Positions 8,367 through 16,104 of a stretch of DNA of 22,729 nucleotides are shown piece after piece (positions within the stretch are counted from its first letter, which is position 1; each line of letters opens with the position of its first letter). The translations under genes were made by a program, and so were the position numbers. Where the stretch lies: the NCBI GenBank assembly GCA_019314425.1, contig JAFCZI010000018.1, positions 1-22,729 on the forward strand, read 5' to 3'. The notes below the pieces were generated by a model. That model saw only the letters and a program-made list of their open reading frames with translations. It was not told the origin of the DNA and made no database searches. Source of the DNA: Deltaproteobacteria bacterium (GTDB taxonomy: Bacteria; Desulfobacterota; DSM-4660; Desulfatiglandales; Desulfatiglandaceae).

Positions 8367-9312
8367 TCACCCCAAATCTTTTTTCCCGTGATTTTTCAAT
8401 TCATTAGAAGATTGTAGCAGAAAATCGCGGAGGGCGACACAAAGGGGCGAAGAGACCCGCCTTTTGTCTCGAATCAAATAGAAACTGCGGTGCATGGGGA
8501 GATTTTCGATCTTCAGCGTTTTCATTACGCCCGAGGCCAATTCGGTTTCCAGCGCACGCGAAGAAAGGATGGAAATCCCTAAGCCCGCCTTGATGCCCTC
8601 TTTCAGTGCCGAAACGGGCGACTGCTTTAAGGGCGTTCAAACCCCTTTCGCCTTTGGTCCGCAGATATTTATCGAATATTTTAAAGGTTCCCGACCCCCG
8701 TTCCCGAACGATGAAGGGCTCTTCAAACAGCGCCTCCACGGGAACCGTTTCTCTGTCGGCCCATTGATGTTGCGCGGGTATGGCCAATACCAATTCGTCG
8801 GCCCATAGCGCCTGGCAGATCAGGGGGCTTTTCGTTGTTTTAGAACCGATAATGCCCAGTTCAAGACTCCCGTTCAGGACCCTGGTTTCAATGCTCACAG
8901 AATCAGCCACAGACAGATTGACTGAAATCATCGGATGTTCCCGGCAGAAAAGTCCGAGGACTTTTGGAAGGATATACTCGCCGGGAATGGTGCTGCCGCC
9001 TAAACGGATGTCGCCCCGCTTGATACCCATGAACGCCTGCATTTCAAGACATGCTGTTTTTTTCATATCCAGAAGCAAAACAGCATGTTTGTAGAGCAGT
9101 TCGCCGGCTTTGGTGGGTGTTACTTCCCTTCCAAGGCGATCCAGGAGTCGAACGCCAACCATTTCTTCAAGGGTTGCAATCCTCTCACTGACAGATGCCT
9201 GTGCCAGAAAAACAACCTTGGCCGCTTTTGAAAAGCTCTTCAGATCAACGATGTTCTTGAAAATCTCAAGCTGGCGCAGATCGAAATCGATGGAAGGCAT
9301 TGAATTATCCAT
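8367..9312 (-). pseudogene. LysR-type transcriptional regulator with a frameshift in the effector domain
   Basis: The N-terminal 60 residues are a LysR winged helix-turn-helix (FDLRQLEIFKNIVDLKSFSK, then AKVVFLAQASVSERIATLE). Residues from about 90 form the periplasmic-binding-like effector domain (GDIRLGGSTIPGEYILP). The frame is right to FGT at about 8611, then goes wrong. In the next frame the family sequence returns as KEGIKAGLGISILSSRALE and runs through MHRSFYLIRDK and PLCVALRDFLLQSS to TGA at 8367-8369. Comparison with GTSEAVKEG-type homologues suggests about 11 bases lost at 8610. The start at 9312 is preferred because AAGG precedes it and the upstream gene ends at 9318, so the two are translationally coupled. 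If the shift is real the regulator would have a wrong last 75 residues and is probably inactive as an effector sensor. Target genes are unknown. Confidence 0.8.
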
Positions 9313-9317
9313 TGACC

Positions 9318-9977
9318 TTATAGGTATGAAAACCAATAGTTTTCAATCATTTTGAAGTTTTCTGCCACGGCGTCACGATCCGACACCACATCTCCGTGAC
9401 CGGTCAGCAGGTAAGACACGTCAAGACGGGATATTCTTTTGATGCTCTCTTTGAGTTCAGAGCCGTTTCCACCGGGAAGATCGGTTCTGCCGATCCCCTC
9501 ATTGAAGACCACATCGCCCGTGAAAAGCACCTTTTTATCCGGCCAGTAAAGACAGATGGAGCCGGGTGAATGGCCCGGCGTGTGGATCACCTGAAACGTC
9601 GCGTCGCCGATGGTCAGATCCCCTTCTTCAAGCAGGAGGTCCGGTTTGAAATCGGAAATGCCCAATGCTTCGCCGTAATGGGGGGCAACGGATTGAATGA
9701 ACGTCATTTCAGTGCCATGGAGGGCAATGAGGGCTTCAGTGTTTTCAAATATTTTAATCCCCTCCATATGGTCGGGATGTCCGTGGGTGATGATGACCAT
9801 GTCCATGTCTTCAGGGGTGAGCGACATCTCGGAGAGTTCATCCCGGACATGATCGAAGAGATGATAATGACCCGGATCCACCAGAATTTTCTTTTTTCCG
9901 TTAATAAAATAAGTGTTGCAGTTATTTGCCAATGGGTTGTTCCAGGGGAAAAAATGGAGATTTTCAACTATTTTCAT
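9318..9977 (-). CDS. MBL-fold metallohydrolase (glyoxalase II-like)
   Basis: This is a single-domain metallo-beta-lactamase-fold hydrolase of 219 residues, probably cytoplasmic since no signal peptide is seen. The metal ligands are all present: HGHPDH at residues 65-70, His136 in HTPGHSPGS, Asp155 in FTGDVVF and His194 in LTGHGD. The overall pattern is nearest to the glyoxalase II-like hydrolase group; it lacks the C-terminal substrate domain of true glyoxalase II, so the substrate is not predictable. The ATG at 9977 has AAGGGA about seven bases upstream. The stop is followed within five bases by the start of the LysR gene, so both are on one message. rnd is divergent, sharing the 9978-10064 spacer. 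Confidence 0.88.
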   Translation of the reverse strand: MKIVENLHFFPWNNPLANNCNTYFINGKKKILVDPGHYHLFDHVRDELSEMSLTPEDMDMVIITHGHPDHMEGIKIFENTEALIALHGTEMTFIQSVAPHYGEALGISDFKPDLLLEEGDLTIGDATFQVIHTPGHSPGSICLYWPDKKVLFTGDVVFNEGIGRTDLPGGNGSELKESIKRISRLDVSYLLTGHGDVVSDRDAVAENFKMIENYWFSYL

Positions 9978-10003
9978 AAGAATTCCCTTTATCTAATTTA
10001 TTA

Positions 10004-10034
10004 TTGCGGTAAAATAGGCAGATGAATGGATAAT
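10004..10034 (+). promoter_or_regulatory. Weak promoter candidate for rnd
   Basis: GATAAT at 10029-10034 matches five of six -10 bases. The best -35 partner is TTGCGG at 10004-10009 with a long 19-base spacer. It is correctly placed about 30 bases upstream of the preferred rnd start, in the spacer between divergent genes. Confidence 0.25.
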
Positions 10035-10064
10035 GTCAAGTGTTCGGTGTTGAGGAGGCGTTTA

Positions 10065-11207
10065 ATGGGTGAGGGCGAACAGGATTATCAGTATGTGGAA
10101 AACCGGGATGCGCTGTTGAAGGTTGCGAGCATCCTTCAAAAAGAGTCGGTCATCGGTGTGGACCTGGAGGCGGACTCCATGTTTCACTACCGGGAAAAGG
10201 TCTGTCTTTTGCAGTTCTCAACCCCGTCATGCAATATTCTGGTAGATCCTCTGGCTGTAAAAGACCTCTCACCCCTGGCGCCGATCTTTAAATCCCCTGA
10301 GATCCGGAAGATTTTTCACGGGGCTGACTACGATATCCGTTCGCTGTACAGGGATTTCGAAATTGAGGTGAACGCACTGTTTGATACCCAGATTGCCGCG
10401 CGTTTCCTGGGCTTGAAAGACATCGGTCTGGCCAGTCTGGTTCAGGAAAAACTGAATGTTACCCTGAAGAAAAAATATCAGAAGAAAGACTGGTCCCAAC
10501 GACCCCTGCCAGTACCCATGCTGGAATATGCCGTGCATGATACCGCCCATCTCCTCACCCTGACGCAAACCCTTGTGGCCGAACTTGGCAAAACAGGCCG
10601 TCTTTCTTTCGTCGAAGAGGAGTGTCAACTACAAACCACCGTGCGCGGTGCGGAGCCGAATGATGACCCCCTGTTCTTGAAATTTAACGGTGCTGGAAGA
10701 CTGGATCTCCGAAGCCTGGCTGTCCTGGAGGCGCTTCTGCAATTCAGGGACCAGACGGCTCGGCGAAGAGATCTCCCCCTGTTCAAGGTGATCGGCAATT
10801 CCCAGGTGATGGTGTTGGCAAAGCGGAAGCCGGTCAAAATGGCGGACCTTCAGAACATCAGAGGCTTCAGCCCGAAACAGATCAAGCAACTTGGCGCCGC
10901 CATCCTGAAAACAATCGGTCCTGCTCTGGTGTTGCCCGAAAATGAGCTTCCGGTTTATCCACGAAAAAGATCTGAAAGAATCAGCCCAAAGGTGGGGGAG
11001 CGGATGAAGCGTCTTAAGGAATGGCGGGATCAGCGCGGCAATAACCTGGGGGTGGATCCTGCCATCATCTGCACCAATGCCCAGGCAAAGGCCCTGGCGC
11101 TTTCCAGCCCTCATGCGATTGAGGACATCAAGGAAATTCTGGAAATCAAAAACTGGCAGCGAGAGCAATTCGGCCTTGAAATCTGCGAGGTTTTGCGCGA
11201 GGGATGA
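10065..11207 (+). CDS. rnd: Ribonuclease D
   Basis: RNase D is a 3'-to-5' exoribonuclease that trims tRNA precursors and other structured RNAs. The DEDDy exonuclease domain has Asp33 and Glu35 (VDLEAD), Asp88 (HGADYD), DTQIAARFLG, and the YAVHDTAHLL motif with Tyr155 and Asp159. An HRDC nucleic-acid-binding domain follows at about residues 205-290 (RDLPLFKVIGNSQVMVLA, then LQNIRGFSPKQIKQLG). The start at 10065 is chosen over an in-frame ATG 39 bases upstream because GAGGAGG at 10052-10058 sits six bases before it; this gives 380 residues, normal for the family. The gene converges with hemW, with only seven bases between the stop codons. Confidence 0.94.
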   Translation: MGEGEQDYQYVENRDALLKVASILQKESVIGVDLEADSMFHYREKVCLLQFSTPSCNILVDPLAVKDLSPLAPIFKSPEIRKIFHGADYDIRSLYRDFEIEVNALFDTQIAARFLGLKDIGLASLVQEKLNVTLKKKYQKKDWSQRPLPVPMLEYAVHDTAHLLTLTQTLVAELGKTGRLSFVEEECQLQTTVRGAEPNDDPLFLKFNGAGRLDLRSLAVLEALLQFRDQTARRRDLPLFKVIGNSQVMVLAKRKPVKMADLQNIRGFSPKQIKQLGAAILKTIGPALVLPENELPVYPRKRSERISPKVGERMKRLKEWRDQRGNNLGVDPAIICTNAQAKALALSSPHAIEDIKEILEIKNWQREQFGLEICEVLREG

Positions 11208-11214
11208 ATGGCTT

Positions 11215-12318
11215 TCACGAGCCGAAACAAAGCGGTAGGTGATCGGCCACAAGATACCCCCGCCGCGTGGGTTCGGCTCTTCCGTCAACAATTTTCAGAA
11301 GTCCCTTTTCCCGGAGCATTGAGAGTGTCGCCCTTGATGCGGGGGCGAGAGATTTCAGGGCAACGCCCCTCCGGGTTCTAAATCCTAACGCCAGGGATTC
11401 GAGTTGACGCTGCTCTTTTGTGAGGGTTTCCGATCCTTCAATCGGCAACCGGCCTTTTTCCAGGGCGGCGCGGTATTTTTTGACGGACCGCACATTCCAC
11501 CATCGTTTTTTCCCATCGAAGGAGTGGGCCGAAGGCCCCAGCCCCAGGTAGGGGATATGCTGCCAGTATTTTCGGTTGTGCCGGGATTCAAGGCGCTCAT
11601 CCCCGGCAAAATTGGATACTTCATAATGAAGGTACCCCTTGCTTTCAAGAAAGGCGGATGTGGCCAGAAAATGGGCGGCGGCGGTCTTTTCCGGCACCGT
11701 GACGATGTTTCCCCCATGTGAACGCCGGTCAAAAACCGTTCCTTTTTCAAGGGTCAACTGGTAGCAGGAGAGGTGTTCCGGTTGGAACGCAAGCGCCCTC
11801 TTGAGGGTGTGGATCCAGCTTTTCATGGATTGGGGTTTCAACCCGTAGATGAGGTCCAGACCGATATTTCGAAAGCCTGCGGATCGAAAATGCCCGATGG
11901 CTTCTTCGGCGGTTTCGACTGAATGCTCTCGGCCCAGAAACTTCAGGACGTCGTTGTTGAAAGACTGAACCCCCAGGTTGATTCGATTAAATCCCAGTGC
12001 TTTCAGGGCAGCCGCCTTGTGGCGGGTGATGTCGCATGGATTCGCCTCTATGGTAATTTCGGCATCCGGCGTCAAATGAAAATGGTCCAAAAGAGATGCC
12101 ATCACTTGTTCAAGCACTTCTGTGCTCAAGAAAGTAGGCGTACCGCCGCCCAGATAAAGGCTGTCAAATCGACCCAAAAGGTTTTTTTGATAAAAAATTT
12201 CTTTTTTCAGTCCATCCAGCCACCCGGCAATGGGCGCTCTTGAAGGAATGGAATAAAAGCCGCAGTAGGGGCATTTGTTGCGGCAAAACGGGATATGGAC
12301 ATACAAACCGGGAAGCAT
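11215..12318 (-). CDS. hemW: Radical SAM heme chaperone HemW (coproporphyrinogen oxidase-like)
   Basis: The protein is a radical SAM enzyme-fold heme chaperone. The cluster motif CRNKCPYC gives Cys12, Cys16 and Cys19. YLGGGTPTFL and the IEANP strand are typical of the HemN/HemW group. The HNRKYW sequence at residues 247-252 is the HNxxYW signature that separates HemW from true HemN, which is longer (about 450 residues against 367 here). In the family it binds heme and delivers it to respiratory proteins, but older annotations call it oxygen-independent coproporphyrinogen oxidase. The ATG is immediately next to the lepA stop (TAG ATG), so translation is coupled. The lepA-hemW order is common in bacteria. 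Confidence 0.93.
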   Translation of the reverse strand: MLPGLYVHIPFCRNKCPYCGFYSIPSRAPIAGWLDGLKKEIFYQKNLLGRFDSLYLGGGTPTFLSTEVLEQVMASLLDHFHLTPDAEITIEANPCDITRHKAAALKALGFNRINLGVQSFNNDVLKFLGREHSVETAEEAIGHFRSAGFRNIGLDLIYGLKPQSMKSWIHTLKRALAFQPEHLSCYQLTLEKGTVFDRRSHGGNIVTVPEKTAAAHFLATSAFLESKGYLHYEVSNFAGDERLESRHNRKYWQHIPYLGLGPSAHSFDGKKRWWNVRSVKKYRAALEKGRLPIEGSETLTKEQRQLESLALGFRTRRGVALKSLAPASRATLSMLREKGLLKIVDGRAEPTRRGYLVADHLPLCFGS

Positions 12319-14118
12319 CTATTTTTTATCGTCGGATCTCAAAATCGCAATGAAGGCGCTTTGGGGGACAGTCACGGAGCCCACCATTTTCATTCGCTTT
12401 TTCCCTTTCTTTTGCTTTTCAAGGAGTTTCCGTTTCCGGCTGATATCGCCCCCGTAACATTTTGCCGTCACGTCTTTTCGAAAGGCATTGACCGTTGACC
12501 GCGCAATGATGGTGCCGCCGATGGCCCCCTGAATGGCGATTTTGAACATGTGTCTCGGAATTTCTTCTTTCAGCCGGTTGCAGGCGTTAAGCGCCCGGGC
12601 ACGCGCCCCCTCTCTGTACACAATCTGGCAGAGGGCATCCACTTTTTCACCATTCAAAAGAATGTCCAGCTTGACCAGGTCGCTTTCCCGATAATCCAGC
12701 AGGTCGTAATCAAATGAACCATAGCCCTGGGTGACCGTCTTGAGTTTGTCATAAAAGTCATAAATGACCTCTGCCAACGGCAGGTCAAACTGAATTTCGA
12801 TCCGTCCCGTGGAAGGATAGCTGAATTGAGAATGGGTCCCCCGCCGTTCCAGACAAAGTTCCATGACGGCGCCCATGTATCGTTCGGGAATCATGATGCT
12901 GGCCCGGATGTAGGGTTCAAAAGCCTTTGCAATGGCGGCGGGATCGGGGTAGTAGATGGGGTTGTCTATGGTGACTTCATCGCCGTTGGTGAGGACAAAC
13001 CGGTATTGCACGGTGGGGGAGGTCATAATGAGGGACTGGTCAAACTCCCGTTCGAGACGTTCCTGTACAATTTCAAGGTGCAACAGCCCCAGGAAACCGC
13101 AGCGAAACCCCAGCCCCAGCGCGGCGGAGGAATCCTTTTGATAAACCAGGGACGCGTCATTCAATTTATATTTTTCAAGGGCCTCCACCAGGGAGCGGTA
13201 TTCATCGGATGCAACCGGGTATACGGAAGCAAATACCACCGGTTTGACCTCCTTGAATCCCGGAAGCGGGGTCGGGGCCGGGTTATTTTCCAGCGTAATG
13301 GTGTCCCCGATTCGCGTGTCGCTGACTGTTTTAATGCCGGATATAATATAGCCCACCTCGCCGGCTGAAAGAGATTTTCTGGATTCTCGCGTCAGGCGAA
13401 AAACGCCCACCTCCTCCACCCGGTAGGTGGCGTTATTGTACATGAGCCGAATGGTATCGCCCGGACGAACCCGTCCCGAAAAAATCCGGCAGCTGACAAT
13501 GGCGCCACGGAAGGGATCATAATGGGCGTCGAATATGAGGGCCTGCAGGGGATCTTCTTCACTGCCGGTGGGGGGAGGAATCTGGTCCACAATGGTTGCC
13601 AGTACATGGTCAATGCCCGTTCCTTCTTTGGCGGAACAGAGAATTGCCAGATCTGAATCCAGGCCCAGATCCATTTCAATCTGTTCTTTGGTTTGTTCAA
13701 TGTCGGCCGATGGCAGATCTATCTTGTTGATGACGGGGATAATTTCCAGGTCATGCTCCATGGCGGCGAACAAATTGGCCATGGTCTGGGCTTCAACGCC
13801 CTGGGCCGCATCCACCAGCAGGAGTACCCCCTCGCAGGATGCCAGGGCTCGGGAAACTTCATAAGAAAAGTCCACGTGCCCGGGGGTGTCAATGAGGTTC
13901 AGGGCATATTCTTGACCCTCGCTGTCCACGTAGGGCAGGGTGATGGCCTGACTTTTGATGGTGATGCCCCGTTCCCGTTCAATATCCATGGTATCCAGGA
14001 GCTGATCCCGAAAATCCCGTGCGTCCACCAGGCCCGTGGCTTGAATCAGACGATCCGCCAGAGTGGATTTTCCATGATCTATGTGTGCGATAATACTGAA
14101 GTTGCGTATCTGTTTCAT
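12319..14118 (-). CDS. lepA: Translation elongation factor 4 (back-translocase LepA)
   Basis: LepA is a ribosome-bound GTPase resembling EF-G. The G motifs are all present: AHIDHGKSTL at residues 11-20, the switch I region with RERGITI, DTPGH at 77-81 and NKID at 131-134. Domains II and III and the EF-G domain V-like segment (GRIEIQFDLPLAEVIYDFYDKL split over two strands) follow, and the LepA-specific C-terminal domain ends with the basic KRKLLEKQKKGKKRMK tail. The total of 599 residues is exactly typical. The ATG at 14118 is preceded by GAAGGA at 14127-14132. A strong promoter lies upstream and the leader has two alternative hairpins (see those entries). hemW is downstream on the same message. 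Confidence 0.97.
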   Translation of the reverse strand: MKQIRNFSIIAHIDHGKSTLADRLIQATGLVDARDFRDQLLDTMDIERERGITIKSQAITLPYVDSEGQEYALNLIDTPGHVDFSYEVSRALASCEGVLLLVDAAQGVEAQTMANLFAAMEHDLEIIPVINKIDLPSADIEQTKEQIEMDLGLDSDLAILCSAKEGTGIDHVLATIVDQIPPPTGSEEDPLQALIFDAHYDPFRGAIVSCRIFSGRVRPGDTIRLMYNNATYRVEEVGVFRLTRESRKSLSAGEVGYIISGIKTVSDTRIGDTITLENNPAPTPLPGFKEVKPVVFASVYPVASDEYRSLVEALEKYKLNDASLVYQKDSSAALGLGFRCGFLGLLHLEIVQERLEREFDQSLIMTSPTVQYRFVLTNGDEVTIDNPIYYPDPAAIAKAFEPYIRASIMIPERYMGAVMELCLERRGTHSQFSYPSTGRIEIQFDLPLAEVIYDFYDKLKTVTQGYGSFDYDLLDYRESDLVKLDILLNGEKVDALCQIVYREGARARALNACNRLKEEIPRHMFKIAIQGAIGGTIIARSTVNAFRKDVTAKCYGGDISRKRKLLEKQKKGKKRMKMVGSVTVPQSAFIAILRSDDKK

Positions 14119-14135
14119 TTTTGTGTTCCTTCAAA

Positions 14136-14168
14136 TTCCGAATCCCTTTCGGAAAATTAATTTTTCCG
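14136..14168 (-). promoter_or_regulatory. lepA leader with two overlapping, mutually exclusive hairpins
   Basis: In the lepA transcript the promoter-proximal hairpin pairs CGGAAAA (14168-14162) with TTTTCCG (14156-14150) over a five-base loop. The promoter-distal hairpin pairs TTCCGAA (14154-14148) with TTCGGAA (14142-14136) over AGGGA. They share bases 14150-14154, so only one can form fully. The second ends three bases before the GAAGGA ribosome binding site. The stems are seen directly; a regulatory role is inference. Confidence 0.5.
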
Positions 14169-14176
14169 ACGGGTTA

Positions 14177-14205
14177 CATATATGAAAACCGCGCTGGGAT
14201 GTCAA
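14177..14205 (-). promoter_or_regulatory. Sigma-70 promoter for lepA-hemW
   Basis: On the minus strand a perfect -35 box TTGACA (14205-14200) is followed after exactly 17 bases by TATATG (14182-14177), four of six matches to the -10 box. Transcription would start near 14170, giving a leader of about 52 bases before the lepA ATG. This is the best promoter match I found in the window. Confidence 0.65.
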
Positions 14206-14215
14206 TAATACTAAT

Positions 14216-14230
14216 GCGGGCTGTGCCCGC
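14216..14230. repeat. Short GC hairpin
   Basis: GCGGGC at 14216-14221 pairs with GCCCGC at 14225-14230 across TGT. It sits just upstream of the lepA -35 box and is followed by the word TTTCACGCAAAGCCGCAAAG. It could be a small dispersed palindrome; no U-run makes it a terminator. Confidence 0.45.
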
Positions 14231-14263
14231 AACCCAAATGGTTTCACGCAAAGCCGCAAAGAT

Positions 14264-14299
14264 TTTCTTGTTTTTTGTGACAGAAAACTAGGAAATAAA
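14264..14299 (+). repeat. Dispersed repeat, copy 2
   Basis: This is the partner of 1766-1801, identical over the first 18 bases and matching 31 of 36 overall. It precedes the promoter candidate of the DUF4412 gene. Confidence 0.6.
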
Positions 14300-14329
14300 G
14301 TGCTAACTGTTCACGGTTACCGAGAATGC

Positions 14330-14359
14330 TTGACGTCGCAATTTGAGATGGGATAGCAT
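14330..14359 (+). promoter_or_regulatory. Candidate promoter for the DUF4412 gene
   Basis: TTGACG at 14330-14335 (five of six) and TAGCAT at 14354-14359 (four of six, with T1, A2 and T6 kept) are 18 bases apart. Transcription would begin near 14366 and reach the ATG at 14395 after about 29 bases. Confidence 0.45.
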
Positions 14360-14394
14360 GAGCGAAACATTTTTTTAATGAAAGGGGAATTTAT

Positions 14395-15126
14395 ATGAAA
14401 TTCAAGAAACTGATGCGGTGTCTGCTGCCGGTGGCTGTTTTGTTTATGGTCTTCTCTCCCGTGGCTTATGGTGATCTCTATTGGGAATCGGTTGTGACGA
14501 CAGGCGGTGTGCCGGAAGGACTTCCTGAAGGTTTGCCGGAACAGGTAAAACAGCAGATGATGGCCCAGTTCAAGGGCAAACAGGAAACCGTGAAAAATTA
14601 TCTGACCACCCGTGGCAGCCGCATTGATACGGAAGAAGATATTACCATCATTTTGTTTGATGATATGACCCTGTACCAACTTGATCCCTCCACCATGACC
14701 TATGTGAAGATAAAGATGTCGGAAATGGAAGAGGCCATGGGGCCACAGGCAAAGGAAATGAGCGAGGAGGTAAAGATCACGGCAACGGGAGAAACAAAAA
14801 CGATCAACGGGTTCAAATGCGAGAAATACATTATGACCGTTATGGGCGTTGAGAATGATCAGTGGCTGTCCAGGGATGTCGCAGGTTACGGTGAGTACGA
14901 AAAAATAAGCAAAAAAATTATGCGGGACTCACCCCAATTCAAAAAAATGGGTCTTTCCGGAGACCTTTCAGGCAAAGGATTTCCCGTAGAAACAGTGACC
15001 CGCGTGATGGGGATGACCACAACCACAACGCTTCAAAAAATTGAAAAAACCAGCCTGAGTAAAGACCTGTTCGAGGTACCCGCAGGGTATGTACAGAAAC
15101 CCTTGAATCTTCCGATTCATAAATAG
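14395..15126 (+). CDS. Secreted DUF4412-like protein of unknown function
   Basis: Residues 1-26 form a Sec signal peptide (basic start, hydrophobic core, cleavage after VAYG); no lipobox cysteine is present, so the product is expected in the periplasm as a soluble protein of about 217 residues. Near the mature N-terminus is a short repeat, VPEGLPEGLPE. The middle has SRIDTEEDITIILFDD and MTLYQLDPSTMTYVKIKM, then INGFKCEKYIMTVMG, the look of DUF4412 proteins, which often carry K.NGY.C.KY-type strands and end with a P.GY motif (here VPAGY). The function is unknown; the fold may resemble lipoprotein-binding LolA/LolB barrels, but that is a guess. The ATG at 14395 has GAAAGGGG eight bases upstream. 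The permease gene follows 48 bases downstream and may be co-transcribed. Confidence 0.72.
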   Translation: MKFKKLMRCLLPVAVLFMVFSPVAYGDLYWESVVTTGGVPEGLPEGLPEQVKQQMMAQFKGKQETVKNYLTTRGSRIDTEEDITIILFDDMTLYQLDPSTMTYVKIKMSEMEEAMGPQAKEMSEEVKITATGETKTINGFKCEKYIMTVMGVENDQWLSRDVAGYGEYEKISKKIMRDSPQFKKMGLSGDLSGKGFPVETVTRVMGMTTTTTLQKIEKTSLSKDLFEVPAGYVQKPLNLPIHK

Positions 15127-15173
15127 CTGGGGCTGAGACGACAGATAGATCACACCCATAAATGGGGACCAGC

Positions 15174-16103
15174 ATGGGACCGAGTCTCTATTCTCCCATC
15201 GCCGAAAACAGCATAAACGTCTTTATCCTTCTGGGCCTGGGGGGGGGCGTCGGGTTTTTCGCCGGGTTGTGCGGTGTCGGCGGCGGCTTCCTCATGACCC
15301 CCCTGTTGACCATGATCGGCATCCCGCCCACCATTGCCGCCGCTTCCGATTCCAACCAGATCGTGGCCTCCGCCGCTTCCGGAACCTATGCCCATTCCCG
15401 CCTCGGGGGCGTTGATTTCAAAATGGGACTTTTTCTTTTCGCCGGCGGTATGGTGGGCAGCACCGGGGGCGTCAGAATCGTCGGATTGTTAAAAGCCCAG
15501 GGGCACGTCGATTTCATTATCAGGATTCTCTATGTGGTGCTGCTCGGGAGTGTGGGGGCCTACATGATGGCGGAAGGAATATCCTGCCTCAGAAAAAAAA
15601 AGACTCCGGACCCTGTTGAGCAACCCCTGAAACCTTTCGTCTGGGACCGTTTTCTTAAAGTGCTTCCCTGGCCGGTTCGCTTCGGAAAATCGGGCATCAC
15701 CCTTTCTCCCCTGCTCCCCCTGGCGATTGGGGCGCTGGTGGGCATGGTCGCGGCCATTCTGGGGGTCGGCGGCGGGTTCATCATGCTCCCGACCATGTGT
15801 TATGTGCTGCGCATGCCCATGCGGGTAGTGGTGGGGACCAATCTTTTCCAGGAACTGCTGGTCTGCGCCAATGTGACTGTTTTGCAGGCCACTGAAAACC
15901 AGACCGTTGACATGGTACTGGCCCTGGTATTGCTGGCGGGGTCCACCGTGGGTGCCCAGTTCGGCGCCCGGCTGGGGCACAAACTAAATGCGGATTACCT
16001 GAAAATAATTTTTGCTTCCGTGGTCCTGATTATCATGGTGAAAATTTTCCTGGAGCTGGTGATAGCGCCCGATCTGATGCTGATGTTAAAGGGAGATCAG
16101 TAG
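15174..16103 (+). CDS. TauE/SafE (TSUP) family membrane permease
   Basis: This is an integral inner-membrane protein of the TSUP family, whose characterised members move sulfite, sulfonates, sulfoacetate or related anions. Two family repeats are visible, each opening with a glycine-rich GVGGGF motif, one near residue 38 (CGVGGGFLMTPLL) and one near 200 (LGVGGGFIMLPTM). About eight hydrophobic segments are separated by a charged cytoplasmic loop (LRKKKTPDPVEQPLKPFVWD). The ATG at 15174 is preferred to one at 15162 because GGGGA lies five bases before it; that gives 309 residues. The following gene starts two bases after the stop and belongs to a family regularly paired with such permeases. The substrate is not predictable; sulfur oxyanions are plausible in a sulfate reducer. 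Confidence 0.88.
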   Translation: MGPSLYSPIAENSINVFILLGLGGGVGFFAGLCGVGGGFLMTPLLTMIGIPPTIAAASDSNQIVASAASGTYAHSRLGGVDFKMGLFLFAGGMVGSTGGVRIVGLLKAQGHVDFIIRILYVVLLGSVGAYMMAEGISCLRKKKTPDPVEQPLKPFVWDRFLKVLPWPVRFGKSGITLSPLLPLAIGALVGMVAAILGVGGGFIMLPTMCYVLRMPMRVVVGTNLFQELLVCANVTVLQATENQTVDMVLALVLLAGSTVGAQFGARLGHKLNADYLKIIFASVVLIIMVKIFLELVIAPDLMLMLKGDQ

Positions 16104-16104
16104 C

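Noticed and set aside
10026..10064. Upstream ATG for rnd
   Set aside because: The ATG at 10065 has a near-consensus GAGGAGG at correct spacing and gives a family-typical N-terminus; the extra 13 residues look arbitrary.
12826..13368. Open frame on the plus strand opposite lepA
   Set aside because: It mirrors a highly conserved LepA coding region and has no family features of its own.
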